Assembly (NCBI GenBank): GCA_004154925.1
Contig: QJNS01000132.1
Location: forward strand, 62,001-126,000
Direction of reading: 5' to 3'
DNA length: 64,000 nt
Source: Monosporascus cannonballus
Taxonomy: Eukaryota; Ascomycota; Sordariomycetes; Xylariales
This document shows, in pieces, positions 33,325 through 44,900 of this stretch (positions within the stretch are counted from its first letter, which is position 1; every line of letters starts with the position of its first letter). The position numbers and the translations under genes were made by a program. The notes beneath the pieces were generated by a model. It did no database searches. It was not told the origin of the DNA and saw only the letters and a list, made by a program, of their open reading frames with translations.

Positions 33325-35238
33325 CGGCAGCGGTATTAAGTACCTCCAGATGCGCCTAAATAAGCACGTACCTCGCTACATATCAGTGCTCGCCGACGAC
33401 GCCGGTCGGGGTCCGACGGCTCGCGGCCTTCTCGATACCTCCGAGCAATCCACTGGCGCCCTGTTACGAAGTCCCCCAACTAACGTCATTTGGAAAAGTT
33501 TTAAAGTATAGTCACTTACGAACCAAGCCGACCGAACAACAATAATATACTCCGCAGTGCCTACACCATAAATTGGACACGAGAGACCACAACGTTCGTC
33601 CAGGGAAATCTTCATCCCTCGCAACGCAATAAGAAACATGCAGCCATCACAGCCACACCTAGTAACAATTCAATCACTAAACGTGCCACCCAACCGACTG
33701 GCACAGCCAGAAGCCAGTCGTGGGACGGTCCGTCAGTCCACAAGGTCTACAAACGAAAGGCAGAAAAAGGTCACAAGTGTAACGGGTCAGCATAGAGTAG
33801 GTGCCATGCACCCTCTCGATCTGCGGGGGTACCAAAACGAGCACTAAGCCGAAAGCAGCGAACAAGATCGGAGAAGCATACACAAGGCACAGGGAGATAC
33901 AGGCATTGGGAATGGATTGACGCCAACGTTTCCCACATTCTTGCTGGTGCAGGCAGCTCTGGCGCCTGGAGTGCTAAATCGGGGGGGTTGGTCTCTGTCG
34001 GGGTCTGGTTCCAGGCAGCCAAGTCTGCTGCTCAGAGGAGAGTGCTGGCCAATCATTTCTTTACCAGGCGAAAGAGGTCTGTGCGGCTAAACATTCCCCG
34101 CTGCCAATGATTGGACCTCAGGCTTTTGGCGCATGGGGTACGGGCGGCAGGGGGTCGGACGGCGAGCGGCGCCACACGGGAAGATGCCAACCGGGAACCA
34201 CCAGTTCACCAGTTCCTCCGCACTTCACTGGTTCGTCGCGGCTAGGGCATTGACATCAGAAAGACGCTTGGTTGGCCATCGACTTTTCTGCAGCTGGTAC
34301 CCGTTGATCGTAAGCTCTGCCCCACTTCTTAGGTCTTGGCAAAAGATTGGGCGCTTTGAACGTTATTGGTCCAAGTGGTTATATGGTATATATCTCACAC
34401 CATTGCTGGCCCGAAGCCGAAACTCTAAGGCCCTGGCTGCTGTTAGGCAATTCCCCGGTGTTTAAGCGCAGACAGCACGAGGCTCTGTATATTATGGCAA
34501 CATGAGTTGCATGAGTTCCCTCATTGGTACAGCGAAGGGAACGAGGCCTAGAAATCGATCCAAGTTGGCCATGAGTCGACCGTTATATTGTTCGCGTTGC
34601 CTCCTAGACACGTCAGTCTATGGGTAGGTCTCCCTGCATGCGATACGGCGACGGCCGGCAGCATGAGGCTCTGCTTCCCTCACGCGGGTTCCATCCAACT
34701 TCACCTCCCCCTTCAACCCTCTCCAAGGCAGGGTCGCTTGTTGGTCATGGACGTTGAGCGGATTCCGTCCAATGAACGCAAGAAACCAAAGGGTTATGTT
34801 ACATGGCGTTGCTCGTCACGTTGGTTGCCATAGCTTATTGCCTCCCTTTGTCTGTTGCCTGGGACAAGCTGGCCGCATATCTGCAGGCCCAGTCGCACCG
34901 AGACTCTCCTTAGCCGTCAGCTATTTCTTGGTCCATGGTCTACGAACGGGAGCCTTATATTGTCTTCGTCTCTTTCCGCCGATACCTCTTTGTCTCTTCG
35001 AAACTCACCCCATCCGATCATTAATTTAGCCCCCTTTCATTCAAGAAAAAATCACTCCTAATATCCCTGTTTGCTAGTTTAGCAAATCCCCTTGTTTACT
35101 GCGGTCGTATACAGAAGGTACGCTCCTTGGAAGCTCATTAGCTTAGAACTTGATGTTCTAGATTACCCTATAAGTCTTGAGCTAACAAAATACTTAGGGG
35201 ATACATTGTATACATCGTCTTTTGTTTTGAGTTTCACC
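33325..35238. other. Long intergenic interval
   Basis: Only short overlapping frames on both strands with no domain signatures. The last 200 bases are CT-rich and lead into a good start context (tttcaccATG at 35239), so they are probably the promoter and leader of the following gene. Confidence 0.5.
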
Positions 35239-36134
35239 ATGTCGAACCGAAGATCCAGACAACCAGATATAACGCAGCCATTTGTCGACGACACCACCAA
35301 TCAGGCCATAGCGGAACTAGACATCCAGGACGAATACGTCAACGTGACCTGGGGAACCCAGATTAACGACCCGAATTACCGACAGGCCCTCGAGCGTATG
35401 GCTCGAAGTGCTGCGGCTAGTTATGGCTACGATTCAGTCAATATCACGCAAGGCACATCTATTGGCGATACTTTGACCCAAGAGGCGAAATATTAACTAA
35501 TAATGCTTGCAGTACGGCCGTTCGTGCCACTACCACAGGCGGGACCCATCATGGACGTGGACGCGGCGGGTACGTTAACCGCGTCCCTGCCGAGCCGCAC
35601 TTCAACATTGAAGCTAGATCAACATACTTCCCATCTAGCAATACTACACTACATGTCAACGTTCACGTTCAAAATCCAGCAGGTGGATATTTACCTTTCG
35701 AGACAAACGCAGCGCAGCGCGCGAACCGCGCTCTATACCCATCGGGCTATCCGTACCAGGACGCCGTAGTCAGAATCATGACGATGTCGAGTCGGAGAAC
35801 AGATCCGAAGGAAGCCTATAGAGTAATGTACAACAAATGGCTGAAAAAGCAGGAAAAGAAAGCCCAAAAGGAGGCCAAGAGGAAAGGCAGGAGCGGTAAT
35901 TGGTCCGATGACGATGAAGGCGGCGCGGCAGTCACTGCTGGAGGGTCAAATAATTCCGGCTATGGCCAAGGAGTTTATCTCTCGTCGGCGGACTCAACAG
36001 GCGGCGGGGGCTGGAGCGCCACGCAGGCAGACGTCGCATACGGTGACTACGGTGGTTATAGTGGTTATAGTGGTTACGGTGGTTACGGTGGTTACGGTGG
36101 TTACGGTGACTACGGTGACTACGCTGATCAATAG
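35239..36134 (+). CDS. Gly/Tyr-repeat, RGG-like protein, two exons (inferred)
   Basis: Exon 1 starts at 35239 (MSNRRSRQPD). A frame change to 35513-36134 is best explained by a 65-base GC-AG intron at 35448-35512, giving about 276 aa. The downstream frame is protein-like well before its first ATG (TTTGGTHHGRGRGGYVNRV) and stays open to TAG. Layout: acidic N-terminus; a short GRGRGG patch of RGG type; a central neutral region; a Lys-rich helix (KWLKKQEKKAQKEAKRKG); an acidic linker; and a C-terminal tail of YGG/YGD tripeptides. RGG plus Gly/Tyr-rich disorder is typical of RNA-binding or condensate-forming proteins, but no RNA-binding fold is seen, so the role is unknown. Other donors (35396 or 35420 with acceptor 35538) would also keep the frame. 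Confidence 0.65.
35448..35512 (+). other. Inferred GC-AG intron
   Basis: Starts gcaagg, ends gcttgcag, with branch-like taactaat about 12 bases before the end. Its 65 bases suit fungal introns, and the phase fits exactly. No GT donor pairs in frame with this acceptor. Confidence 0.5.
36039..36122 (+). repeat. 9-bp tandem repeat encoding Tyr-Gly-X
   Basis: About nine copies of tacggtggt-like units in frame, giving YGG, YGD and YSG tripeptides at the protein C-terminus. Unit length is a multiple of three, so copy changes keep the frame. Confidence 0.9.
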
Positions 36135-37121
36135 TGTAGAGCCTTCATCAGACAGTCACAGGAAGGAGTCGTCTCTTTCTCCTGTTGCTTTTCCTTTTCT
36201 TTGTCTTCTCCTTTTGGCTTGTTTTTCCTCTCTGCCTTGCGTCCTGGTTTTTGTAACATTTCCTTAACACGTCGTCTTGTCTTCGAAGTATTGTCTGTCT
36301 TTCTAGGCGTTGCTTCTTGTCTTTGTTTTATCTGCAATGCTTTCTTATTTGCTTTTAGCTTAGATTTGTTGAAGGATTTGTTCCAACCGTGTTTCAGCTA
36401 CTCTAAGTCAATGACAGTTTAACCGAAATCATGAACGCTACGTGTATTCGGCCTCGAAGCGAGTAATGATTAGTCATCGCTAGGCGCGCTTTGAAGTCAC
36501 CAGCAATATACAGGGAGTGAGAAAGACGAAGAGTAAAGGGGTTTTGAGACGGTTGGGTGGGCACCGCTTGGCATCAGTCATAGGTGTGGGGCAGCTCGGG
36601 TTGTTCAGGCTAAATGCGACGATGCTCAAGCTATCTCTGGCATGGCTTACAGCAGGTTTCGCTTGGTCCCAGGCTTCCGAGCTTCGTATTCATCGTTCAT
36701 GTGTTGTAGGGTTTTAAGGAGCTTAAATGCTTCCAATTTGCCCAGACGTAGCCGTCGCATGCCGGATTCCTACAGGTGTCAGTTACGAGTAACATCAAAT
36801 GCTCGCAAGCCTCGCTCACCAGTAACCGCGGCATCCCCCCTTGCCACTACCCAACATTACTAGTAGCTTGGTGTATTGCCCCTACACCCGTTACCACTAC
36901 GAAAAGTAAGCTGTCGATGTCCCTCGTTTTGTAGAACATTCCACACATATCACCGTTACCTGGACGAAGACTTATAACTCATACGCGTGGAGGAGACAAC
37001 TTTATAAAGTTCACACAGGCCTTTTTAGCCTCCGACCACGTCGAGCACTGGCGGCAATTCCCCCACCTCCACCACAACCCAGAACTAAGCGCGATGAGCC
37101 GAGCATCTTCTTAGTGTCTCT
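36135..37121. other. 3' flank and intergenic interval
   Basis: T-rich sequence at 36170-36370 is a likely 3' untranslated region. No further gene supported. Confidence 0.5.
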
Positions 37122-37325
37122 TCAAAATGTCCTCTTTTAATTCAATGTCCTATTTTTAATGTCCTCTTATTTCAGTGTCCTATTTCAGTGTCCTATTTCA
37201 GTGTCCTATTTCAGTGTCCTATTTCAGTGTCCTATTTCAGTGTCCTACTTTGATGTCCTTTTATTTCAATTTCCCCCTTAAGTCCCAATATTTCAATATC
37301 TCTTCTCGCTTTAATGTCCTTATCG
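37122..37325. repeat. 13-bp minisatellite
   Basis: Six perfect copies of ttcagtgtcctat-type units from 37171 to about 37247, with degenerate copies (ttcaatgtcc, ttaatgtcct, ttgatgtcct) on both sides. The frame at 37175-37492 is generated by the repeat and is not a gene. Confidence 0.9.
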
Positions 37326-37602
37326 TGGATACCATTATGCTCCGTGATCAATCACGGCGCAAACTTAATTTTGCCTGCATTGCAATGCTCCGGATTTGGT
37401 CCATACTGTATGTCTGGTCTGACCGCACGATTAATTCTGCTGCGTTGTTAAGACTAAGGCAGACGTCATGGAGCTGCGCGGGAAGGCTCTGAAGGATTCT
37501 GGTCGCCAAGCTCGCCAGTTCTTCCTCGTTTGTTCTTCTGAAATCGTTTCTTTGCGATTGTTAGCCTTGGCTAGCGTCAGTGGCTGGCGGGGGATGTAAG
37601 AC

Positions 37603-38355
37603 CTACACGATTGCCTTGGCGGCATCCGAGTAGATTATGAGGAAGAATGGGGAAGGTCCAGCCAACTTCTTCCATCGCCTACCGGTCCGCATACGTTCTA
37701 TCAGCTCCCTTTTCTGCACTGTAAAAGGTTGCTCCTGCGCACTCCGGTAAATATCCAGGGCGAGACTTGCGTTACCGTAGCCACGCGTTCGGCGAACTAG
37801 TTCCTTCGGTCTTTCGGACCGTATAACAGTTTTGAGAAAATTAAAGAGCTGAATTAACTGGAAGTGCGCAAGCCTTGCAAGTATACGGGACCTTTGGCTG
37901 TCCGCAATCGCGCTCTCTAGAGCCCTAAAAGCTACTACGAAGCGGGGGTCTGAACTGGCGATATTACGCGGTAATGTCGTCACGCGCAGCAATGATATCC
38001 ATCCCTCGAAGGCCTCCTCACAGCTATCCGCGAAGAAAGTTATTGCATCTGGTCTTGTGATAACAGACGAACGGCTTCTGTGCCCTCCCATATTTCGGGT
38101 AGGTAGGTAATTCCGACTAAGTGCTAGTTGCGATGTTTCGAATGAAACCTCGCTGTGTGGGAGCATGGCTTCACTGGGTTCTTCAACGTCAATGTCCATG
38201 GCTTCGACGGTCATACTGATCCGCTTGGGATCAATGTGCGACGCGGGCTGACCGACAGACTCGCTATTGCCATCTGGACCCTCATTGACTTCTAGGCTTA
38301 TCGCACTGAACATGTTCACAAGCTCATCTAGATCATTGTTCCTACCAGCGGACAT
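37603..38355 (-). CDS. Hypothetical protein, 250 aa
   Basis: An intact single-exon minus-strand frame of normal composition. The N-terminal 70 residues are acidic and likely disordered (for example VEAMDIDVEEPSEA). A compact helical region from about residue 100 (DAITFFADSCEEAFEGWISL) to 215 follows, with conserved-looking aromatic and Leu positions, and a basic stretch (RMRTGRRWKKL) comes near the end. No catalytic motif, signal peptide or membrane helix. Family not recognised. It lies between two copies of a diverged repeat and next to a minisatellite. Confidence 0.65.
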   Translation of the reverse strand: MSAGRNNDLDELVNMFSAISLEVNEGPDGNSESVGQPASHIDPKRISMTVEAMDIDVEEPSEAMLPHSEVSFETSQLALSRNYLPTRNMGGHRSRSSVITRPDAITFFADSCEEAFEGWISLLRVTTLPRNIASSDPRFVVAFRALESAIADSQRSRILARLAHFQLIQLFNFLKTVIRSERPKELVRRTRGYGNASLALDIYRSAQEQPFTVQKRELIERMRTGRRWKKLAGPSPFFLIIYSDAAKAIV

Positions 38356-39714
38356 TCTCTATGGCTGCGACCACCAGCAGACAGAAAGCGCATAAAGATA
38401 TACTAGAGGATAAAGTGAGGACAAATTGAGGACAAAGTGAATAGGTTGGAGGTAGGAAGACCTTATATAATCAACCGTCATAACGCTGCCCTGTTCCCTG
38501 GTTCCGATATCCGCCGTCCGGAAAGCAGGAACGAGGGAACAGGAAACGCACTAAAAGATGTGGCTGATACTAAAAATAGCTATATATAGGAATGCTCCTT
38601 AAGACGAAAAACCAAGGTCAGTATTCAGAAAACGGGACGATGTCAAGTCTAATGGCCCCGTAGGATCACTACCGCTTCCAATTCTTAGCGTCAGCTACTG
38701 ATAACACTGAGATCCCATCTACATTAGTTACTAGTAACAGCAGCATCCCACTGTGCCACTACCCTTGCCTTACTTGTAACTCGGCAACTAGTAATTAGCA
38801 CCCTACACAAATCTCACATCATCCCGCGTAGATGTTACTGGAAGCAGCATTTCCCACGTCCCTAGATCTCGATCCTAGATTTAAAATCTAATTTCTGATT
38901 GTCATAATCGTCGAATCTGAAACTCTAGCGCCAATCTAAAAATAGTTTACTCGTGGAACTCCCGACCTATTAGGCTGTGAATTCGGTCAAAACCACGGGT
39001 CGGCCATCCACTCTGCCTTTTGTCAGGCATGACATCCAGCCGCCGAAACCAATTGACCCCTGCTTGGGCTGTAATCCACACCGTGGCTGTCCATATGTGG
39101 CGCCGTGCTGGGGCTGTTAGCGGCTTTGGGGCTGCTGGCAGCTTTAGGGCTGTTGGCACCTTTAGGCCCTCACTAGGTAATGCGAGATCTTGCGATACGG
39201 TTTGACACGCACAGAGAAACGGTGAAAGACGAGAAGTGAAAGAGACTTTGGGGCCGAGGTGGCGGAGCAACCTAATGAGGGCTGGGACACCACCCCCCAC
39301 TAACTTTTTACGAGGGGTGGATTATTAAGTCTAGAATAGGGGTGGTGTTGGCTATCGGAAGCATGATTTTGATCCGCTTTCTTAATGGGATTGGCCTATT
39401 CGGGCTCCCATCCCTCCTCTATCCTAGCCTTTCGACCCGACGGTCTGGTTCCTCTCCACCTACTGGCGTCAGCCGGCGATTTCTCCAATAATATTGGCGC
39501 GCTCGAAAAGTGAAGAAATTAGTGGACGGAAGTATGGCTGGTTACGGATGAGGGTGGCATTGATTATGGACTATATAGGAATGACGATAGCAGGAAGCTA
39601 ATCAAAGAGGCTTCCACTGGTCCGCCGGCGCGCTAAATAGCGATATCGAGGGATGCACTAATTTCTGCTCTCTTTTAGTGCCTGTATCCTGTTGCTAAAA
39701 GTTGTAGGCTGCGG
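38356..39714. other. Intergenic interval with minor repeat tract
   Basis: No supported gene. At 39105-39170 there is a short run of the gctgttggcagc motif that is expanded further downstream. Confidence 0.5.
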
Positions 39715-40130
39715 TCGTTTGGTAGGCTTGCTAGCAGCCAGTGGGTCGTCGGCAGCTTTCGTTGCTGCTAGCGGCTTCTGGGCTGTTGGCAGATTTAGTG
39801 GGCTGTCAACAACTTTTGTTGCTGTTAGCGGCTTCTGGGCTGCTGGCAGCTTCGGGGCTGTTGACAGCTTCGGGGCTGTTGACAGCTCTTTGTTGCTGCT
39901 AGCGGCTAGTGGTGCTGTTGGCAGCTGTAAGGCTGTTGACAGCTTTGGGGCTGCTGGCAGCTTTTGCTGGGCTGTTAGCAGCTTTAGTGGGCTGTTGGCA
40001 GCTAATGGGGGCTGCTAGCAGCTTAATGGGCTGTTGGCAGCTTTTCTAGTGGGCTGTTAGCAGCTTTAGTGGGCTGTCAACAGCTTTTCTTGCTGCTAGC
40101 GGCTTCTGGGCTGTTGGCAGCTTTACTAAA
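39715..40130. repeat. Minisatellite based on GCTGTTGGCAGC
   Basis: More than a dozen imperfect copies of a unit of about 20-30 bp built around the near-palindrome gctgttggcagc, spaced by tttagtggg or ttcgggg. The Gly/Ser/Ala-rich frame at 39692-40018 is a by-product of the repeat. Confidence 0.88.
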
Positions 40131-41449
40131 TGTTACCCAAATAAGAGGCAAGGGTTGTAGCGGAAAACATTATGCAGGCCTTTGAAAATATAAGGGGCGA
40201 GCTGAAAGATATTACGGTAACAATTTAAGAATCCCTTACGGATATATAGTAAAACAAAGTAAGCTGTACGAAAGGTGACGGAGATATCCCGTCGTATTTT
40301 AAATAGCCGGTTTTGTACGTTTGCGGCAGTTGATTCATTACTTATCCATTGATTTTGGCATATTTGTTACTTACGGAAACGGAAAATCCAAATAGATGTA
40401 ATTATTGTTCGAACCTGGGGATTTTGTTCGACAATAACTTGGAGCTAAACAGCTAAAGAATTTGTTTAGATAACTGCCCTTTCGTAGGAGCCCGTCCCTC
40501 GCCATCCGGTCAGCAAGATTTTGGAGGATTACTATTTCCGGGAAATCCTCCAGCCCGGTTTAAAGCTGCTGGGCGACTTTTGCACCTGGTTTCTCAAACC
40601 TTTTAAGGCCTTAAGGTCGAACCCAATAATCCCGCCTATCCCCTCCTGAGTTTCGGCCTTACCAGAGAAGGATCCCTTGTGGTATCCTAAGATCACGGCG
40701 TTTCCCCCTCCTGATATTAAAGTAGCGGATTTTTTCGTTTACGACGTCCTGCATTATCCCAGCCCTGCCGAGGTACCGATAGTCCTTTTTAAGTTTCCCG
40801 TATTTCATTACGCTAATCGGTATGGTTAAGTATTTTGCCTGGGCATTCCCTCGATTAATTATCCCGTTTACTTATACCGGCTCCAGTCCCCGAAGATAAA
40901 AAGATATTTAAGTTTGCCCCAGACGGCGTTTAAACCGAATCCTACGTGCAATCCGTATTCGATTCTGGCCGCCCAAGACGGCCGCCATTTACGGAAATAA
41001 TTTCGATCCTAGCGTCCTTATTAACGGTACGGAATTAATTAATATTTTTAATTGCTTAGGCGCTATCCGAAAATGGCCGGTTAAGTATTTAAAAACGGTC
41101 GTTCATTTTCAGCTAATAGGAGGCTATAGGCGAAGGTTACGTTTTTGGCCACAGAAAAGCCTTTATGGGAATCCCCGGGGGGCCGATTCCGTACATTATC
41201 CGCCAGCGAATATAAAAATCGTTTTGTTCGAAGTCCTAATTAAAGCTGATAGGCTAATAAAACCTACCAGATTATTTAAAGGCGGCAAAAAAATCCAACA
41301 TCGAAACTTCGACATTTTACTTTAAATAATTTCTTTTTTTTACGGTTTATGATTTTAATATTATTACTTTAATTCGAATCTTTAATTAATAGCTTTAACA
41401 TTTTTCTAATAGGCATTTATGAATAAATGTTCCTTTCCGGAACTAGGAA
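40131..41449. other. Mildly RIP-altered interval, possible gene remains
   Basis: Composition drifts from normal to AT-rich. On the minus strand a stretch near 40530-40730 reads protein-like (AVILGYHKGSFSGKAE and following), and another lies near 40880-41000, but frames are short and no family is recognised. Treat as possible decayed coding DNA. Confidence 0.3.
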
Positions 41450-41930
41450 TTCATTGGTAACCAAAAAAAAATGCCAAATTTGTGGAGCTGTTAATCCGTA
41501 GTAAACGTTAGACAGAAATTAATAACGCTATCCCAGGAAAATCTGCAAAAAGCTGCGCCAGGCATTATCACCAAACTTTGGTTCGTAAATTGGTTCGCAT
41601 CCCAAAGTCGAATAAAATTATTAAGACATATATTCGGTACATATTAATCATTTTGTAATATATCATAATTTGCTAATACTTTTCAGAAATAGGGTTCAAA
41701 TATGGAAAAACATCGCAGAAAAAGTGTTACTTCCCTGGCAGAAAATAGAAATTATATTCCTATGCCTATACCAAAAGCGGCCGAATATAAATAAAAAAGG
41801 CATAACTAAGACGGACAGGCCATTGCTAAGTCATGAATCGCAGGAGGAAAAGGGTGATCGATATGTATTCGCAAATATTCTACCGAAAGGAATAGCTGAA
41901 CCGCCTTCGCGGAAACAACAGGTTAAGGAC
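41450..41930 (+). pseudogene. Myb/SANT-like gene, 5' part, truncated by Fot1 insertion
   Basis: Two exons can be followed. The first has NAKFVELLIRSKR, one RIP-type TAG, then EINNAIPGKSAKSCARHYHQ, the spacing of a Myb/SANT DNA-binding repeat. A short intron (about 41637-41684, gtacat...ttttcag with gctaatac branch) joins in frame to a second repeat-like unit VQIWKNIAEKVLLPWQKIE. The frame then runs to KQQVKD and hits TAA made by the TA target site of the inserted transposon. The rest of the gene is at 51271-51354. The N-terminus is unclear. It was probably a DNA-binding protein, and is now split and dead. Confidence 0.65.
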
Positions 41931-41932
41931 TA

Positions 41933-41976
41933 AGATGACCCCCCCATCCGCGCTCCACCCCATCAACGCGCCACCC
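41933..41976 (+). repeat. Left terminal inverted repeat of Fot1-like element
   Basis: Begins agatgaccccccc and runs to ccaccc. It is the inverse of 51227-51270. Confidence 0.93.
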
Positions 41977-42002
41977 CACAACCGCGTTACGCGTCGATCC
42001 AC

Positions 42003-42657
42003 TTATTGATTTCTTTCCATATAAAAAGCTTTTTAATAACGCTTTAAAAAATTGAAAAAATTATCTTTTTCTTTAGCAAAATCTGCGCTTTCGAACGATA
42101 GGCAGCCTTTAGTTCAATTCCGTACGGCGCAGGCGATTAACGAAATAATACGTAAAAGATTTTTGCGTTTAATTTCTAAGGGTTATTAGATTAATAAAAA
42201 ATATATTTTATGCCGCATCCAAAATATACGGACGAAAAAAGAATTCGATAAAAATCGTTAAAAATTATTACGAATTTAAAAAAAAGCTTTAGCTTATTAG
42301 GTTATCCTATAAAATTAATTAAAATATGTACCATCTTATTCGTAATTCCGCTTATATATATGATACTTTTTAATTAAGAACGGTAACTTTAAACGTTTAA
42401 AAAAATTAAATAACCGATTTTTACGTTATTATCTTGGAATTAAAATTATTAAAAGTAAGTTTATTAATTATAAGCGTTTAAATAATGTTTTTCCGGCCTT
42501 TATTAATATCCTATTCGGACGTTTTTCCTTATCGGAAATTAAAATTATTAAATGGAAAAACCGATTTAATACGGACGAAATCGGAATAATAAAAGGCATA
42601 AGCAAAAATTGTTTCGTCCTTAGAAAAGCCTTTAAAAAATATCCTTTTAAAGGATGC
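42003..42657 (+). pseudogene. Pogo/Fot1 transposase, N-terminal part
   Basis: RIP-degraded frame with helix-turn-helix-like remains (around QFRTAQAINEIIRKRF, near 42120) and the first catalytic Asp in NTDEIGIIKGI (about 42570), the pogo-family 'N-x-DE-x-G' signature. It is cut after KYPFKGC by the gypsy insertion at 42658 and continues at 50076. Cut-and-paste transposase of the Tc1/mariner/pogo group; inactive. Confidence 0.82.
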
Positions 42658-42863
42658 TGTAAAAATACAGCCCCTATGAGGATGAGGCTGGTAGCCGACC
42701 AGCCACCGATCAACCACCGACCTATTTACTAATATAAATCCACCATCTGGCAGTTAATAGGAAACGCCAGATGGAAATGACTTAATATATTTATTTTTTG
42801 GAATTTGCTTTACGATTAGTCGGAAATCACCTTATTTAACTTACAGTTATTTATTATTTTATA
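42658..42863 (+). repeat. 5' LTR (206 bp family)
   Basis: Begins tgtaaaaatacagcccc. The first ~130 bases are nearly free of RIP changes and the inner end is altered (ttattttata for ttatcttaca). Confidence 0.92.
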
Positions 42864-42879
42864 ATTTTTCTATTTGCTA

Positions 42880-44900
42880 TAAAAGGTAACGCAATAATTA
42901 CTAGAAATAAAGTTCGCCGATTGCAAAACGAACTTAAGTTATTAATCAAAAAAACCACCGATCGGAACCCAACCGACGAACAATCGATTATAATACGGGA
43001 ATAAGCGAAAAAGCCTATAACGGAACCTTAATAGGCAAAGGACCATGGTTTCCGGGATCCCGAATTACCTTATACATATAATAAGGATACGTCCCGATAA
43101 CCGTTAGCTGAACGGTCGGAAAATAGGCGTAATATAACAAACGCGTCCCGGAATTCAAAGTAAAAAAGGGTTAAGCCTTTTAGTAATAATTAAATTTTAA
43201 AGATTATTTATTAATAAAACGAATAATATTCGGAATTATTCCGATAATTAGCCGAATAAAAAATAATGGTATAAATTAAAAAAATAAAGTTTTATAAATT
43301 AATTACGATATCGTTATAAAAGTTAAAAGGTAATAAATAAATATTACGTTATAATTACCTGAACTTTTCGGAACGTACGTTAATTAAAAAAAATTAAATA
43401 AAAGTTATTACGAAACTTTATGCCGAAAGGTTAAAACGAAATGCCTTTACTTATATTTAATAGGTTATAAGCCATATAAACGTTTTTATTATAAATATTT
43501 AACGATTATACCGTATTATGTTTAATTACTTTAATTACGAAAAAAAACTGAAAATGGAAAATTTATGGATTTTTATTAAGAAAAACCATATAAAATTTAA
43601 CTTTTTCGATAAGGAATATAAAGAATAATTTATGGAATTATAATAACAATTCGATTAATCGTTATTAAATTTTTATATTAAATAAAAGCTCTTAATTTAT
43701 AAAATAAAGTTTATGGATGTTTTTAATTTGGAAAATAAGCGGAATAATAAATGTTTTATTTTTAATTATTTTTATAAATTAATATTAAGATTATAAAATA
43801 CTTTATTACGAAAAAACGTTAAATTAAAACGAATTAATAACGTAACAAATAAAATAAAATATTATTAAGATATTTGGAAAAAGGCGAAGGAAAACCAATT
43901 ATTTTCTATTAAAAGTATTAATAAGGATAAATAATTTTATTTTAATATTTTCGGGAAAAATATTCCCAAAATAAATTAAAAACGCCGCGTAAAAATAATA
44001 AGGACCGCGGGCGTTTTTATAATTAAAAAGCAGATAATCGCCGATTAAATTCCGATTAAAACAAATCCGTACGACTTAATATCCCTAATTTTTATAAAAG
44101 CTTATTTAAATATTATAATTATAAAAAACCAAGTTATAAAAATATAAATTACAAATTAAAAAGGGATACGAAAACCCTGATATCCCGGTTATACAGAAAC
44201 CGACCTTTAAAAGCCGTATAAAACATTATAATATATAACGATAAATCAAATTAATCCTTTAACGTAAACTTAAAAAAGGAGCCGGAATAAATATATATGT
44301 CCAATTTATTTTGGCTAATAATTATAAAACGATTAAAATAAAGCCGTTTTTTTTAAAAAAAAAGTACTTATTGAAAAAAATACGAGAGATATAATAATAT
44401 AAATAAATATAAATACTAGAACATAAATAAATATTATAAGTAAAAAATTAGCAAAGAAATTTAATCTCGAATTAATTTCCGTAAATATTCCGGGCCTTAT
44501 TAACGCTAACGGTACGTATATTAAATATTATAAGGCTTATGAAATTTTTATTAACATAATAAATAATAACGGGAACGAACGAAAATTTAAATAAATTTAT
44601 TTTGTAATACGCCGTAATCGGAAAACGCCTAATTTTTTATTATTTAAATCCGGAATAAATAAATTAAAGATTTTAATAAATATAATTATATATTAATAAT
44701 TATACAAATTATTATAAAAGGTCGATAAATAAAAAATTATAAACTTAATATTTGCCGGTAAATAAATTTATATTATTAATTTAATAAATTTAGCCGAAAG
44801 ATTAAATATCCCGGAATTCGGAAAATAATAAAAATAAGAAATCACCGATTTCCCTATATATTTAAAAAAAACTTCTAGCGAATATATTCCGAAAAAATAA
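42880..44900 (+). pseudogene. Gag and protease region of the 206-bp-LTR gypsy element
   Basis: Long AT-rich plus-strand stretch with Lys/Asn-rich fragments and many stops, located where gag and protease should be. No intact motif that I can name. Confidence 0.45.

Larger units (their letters stand above)
36821..38808. repeat. Diverged repeat pair flanking the 250-aa gene
   Basis: 36821-36889 and 38733-38808 share blocks such as agtaac.gc.gcatccc, gccactaccc and ccctacac in the same orientation with spaced differences. Only these two ends are the repeat; the range between holds a minisatellite and a gene. Confidence 0.5.

Noticed and set aside
33376..34465. Several 60-110 codon ORFs on both strands
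   Set aside because: Mutually overlapping, without domains or splice support.
37122..37325. CRISPR-like regular array
   Set aside because: Contiguous tandem units without unique spacers, in a fungal genome.
37175..37492. ORF starting MSYFSVLFQCPIS
   Set aside because: Generated by the 13-bp tandem repeat.
39692..40018. 108-codon ORF rich in Gly, Ser and Ala
   Set aside because: Translation of the minisatellite; composition follows the repeat unit.
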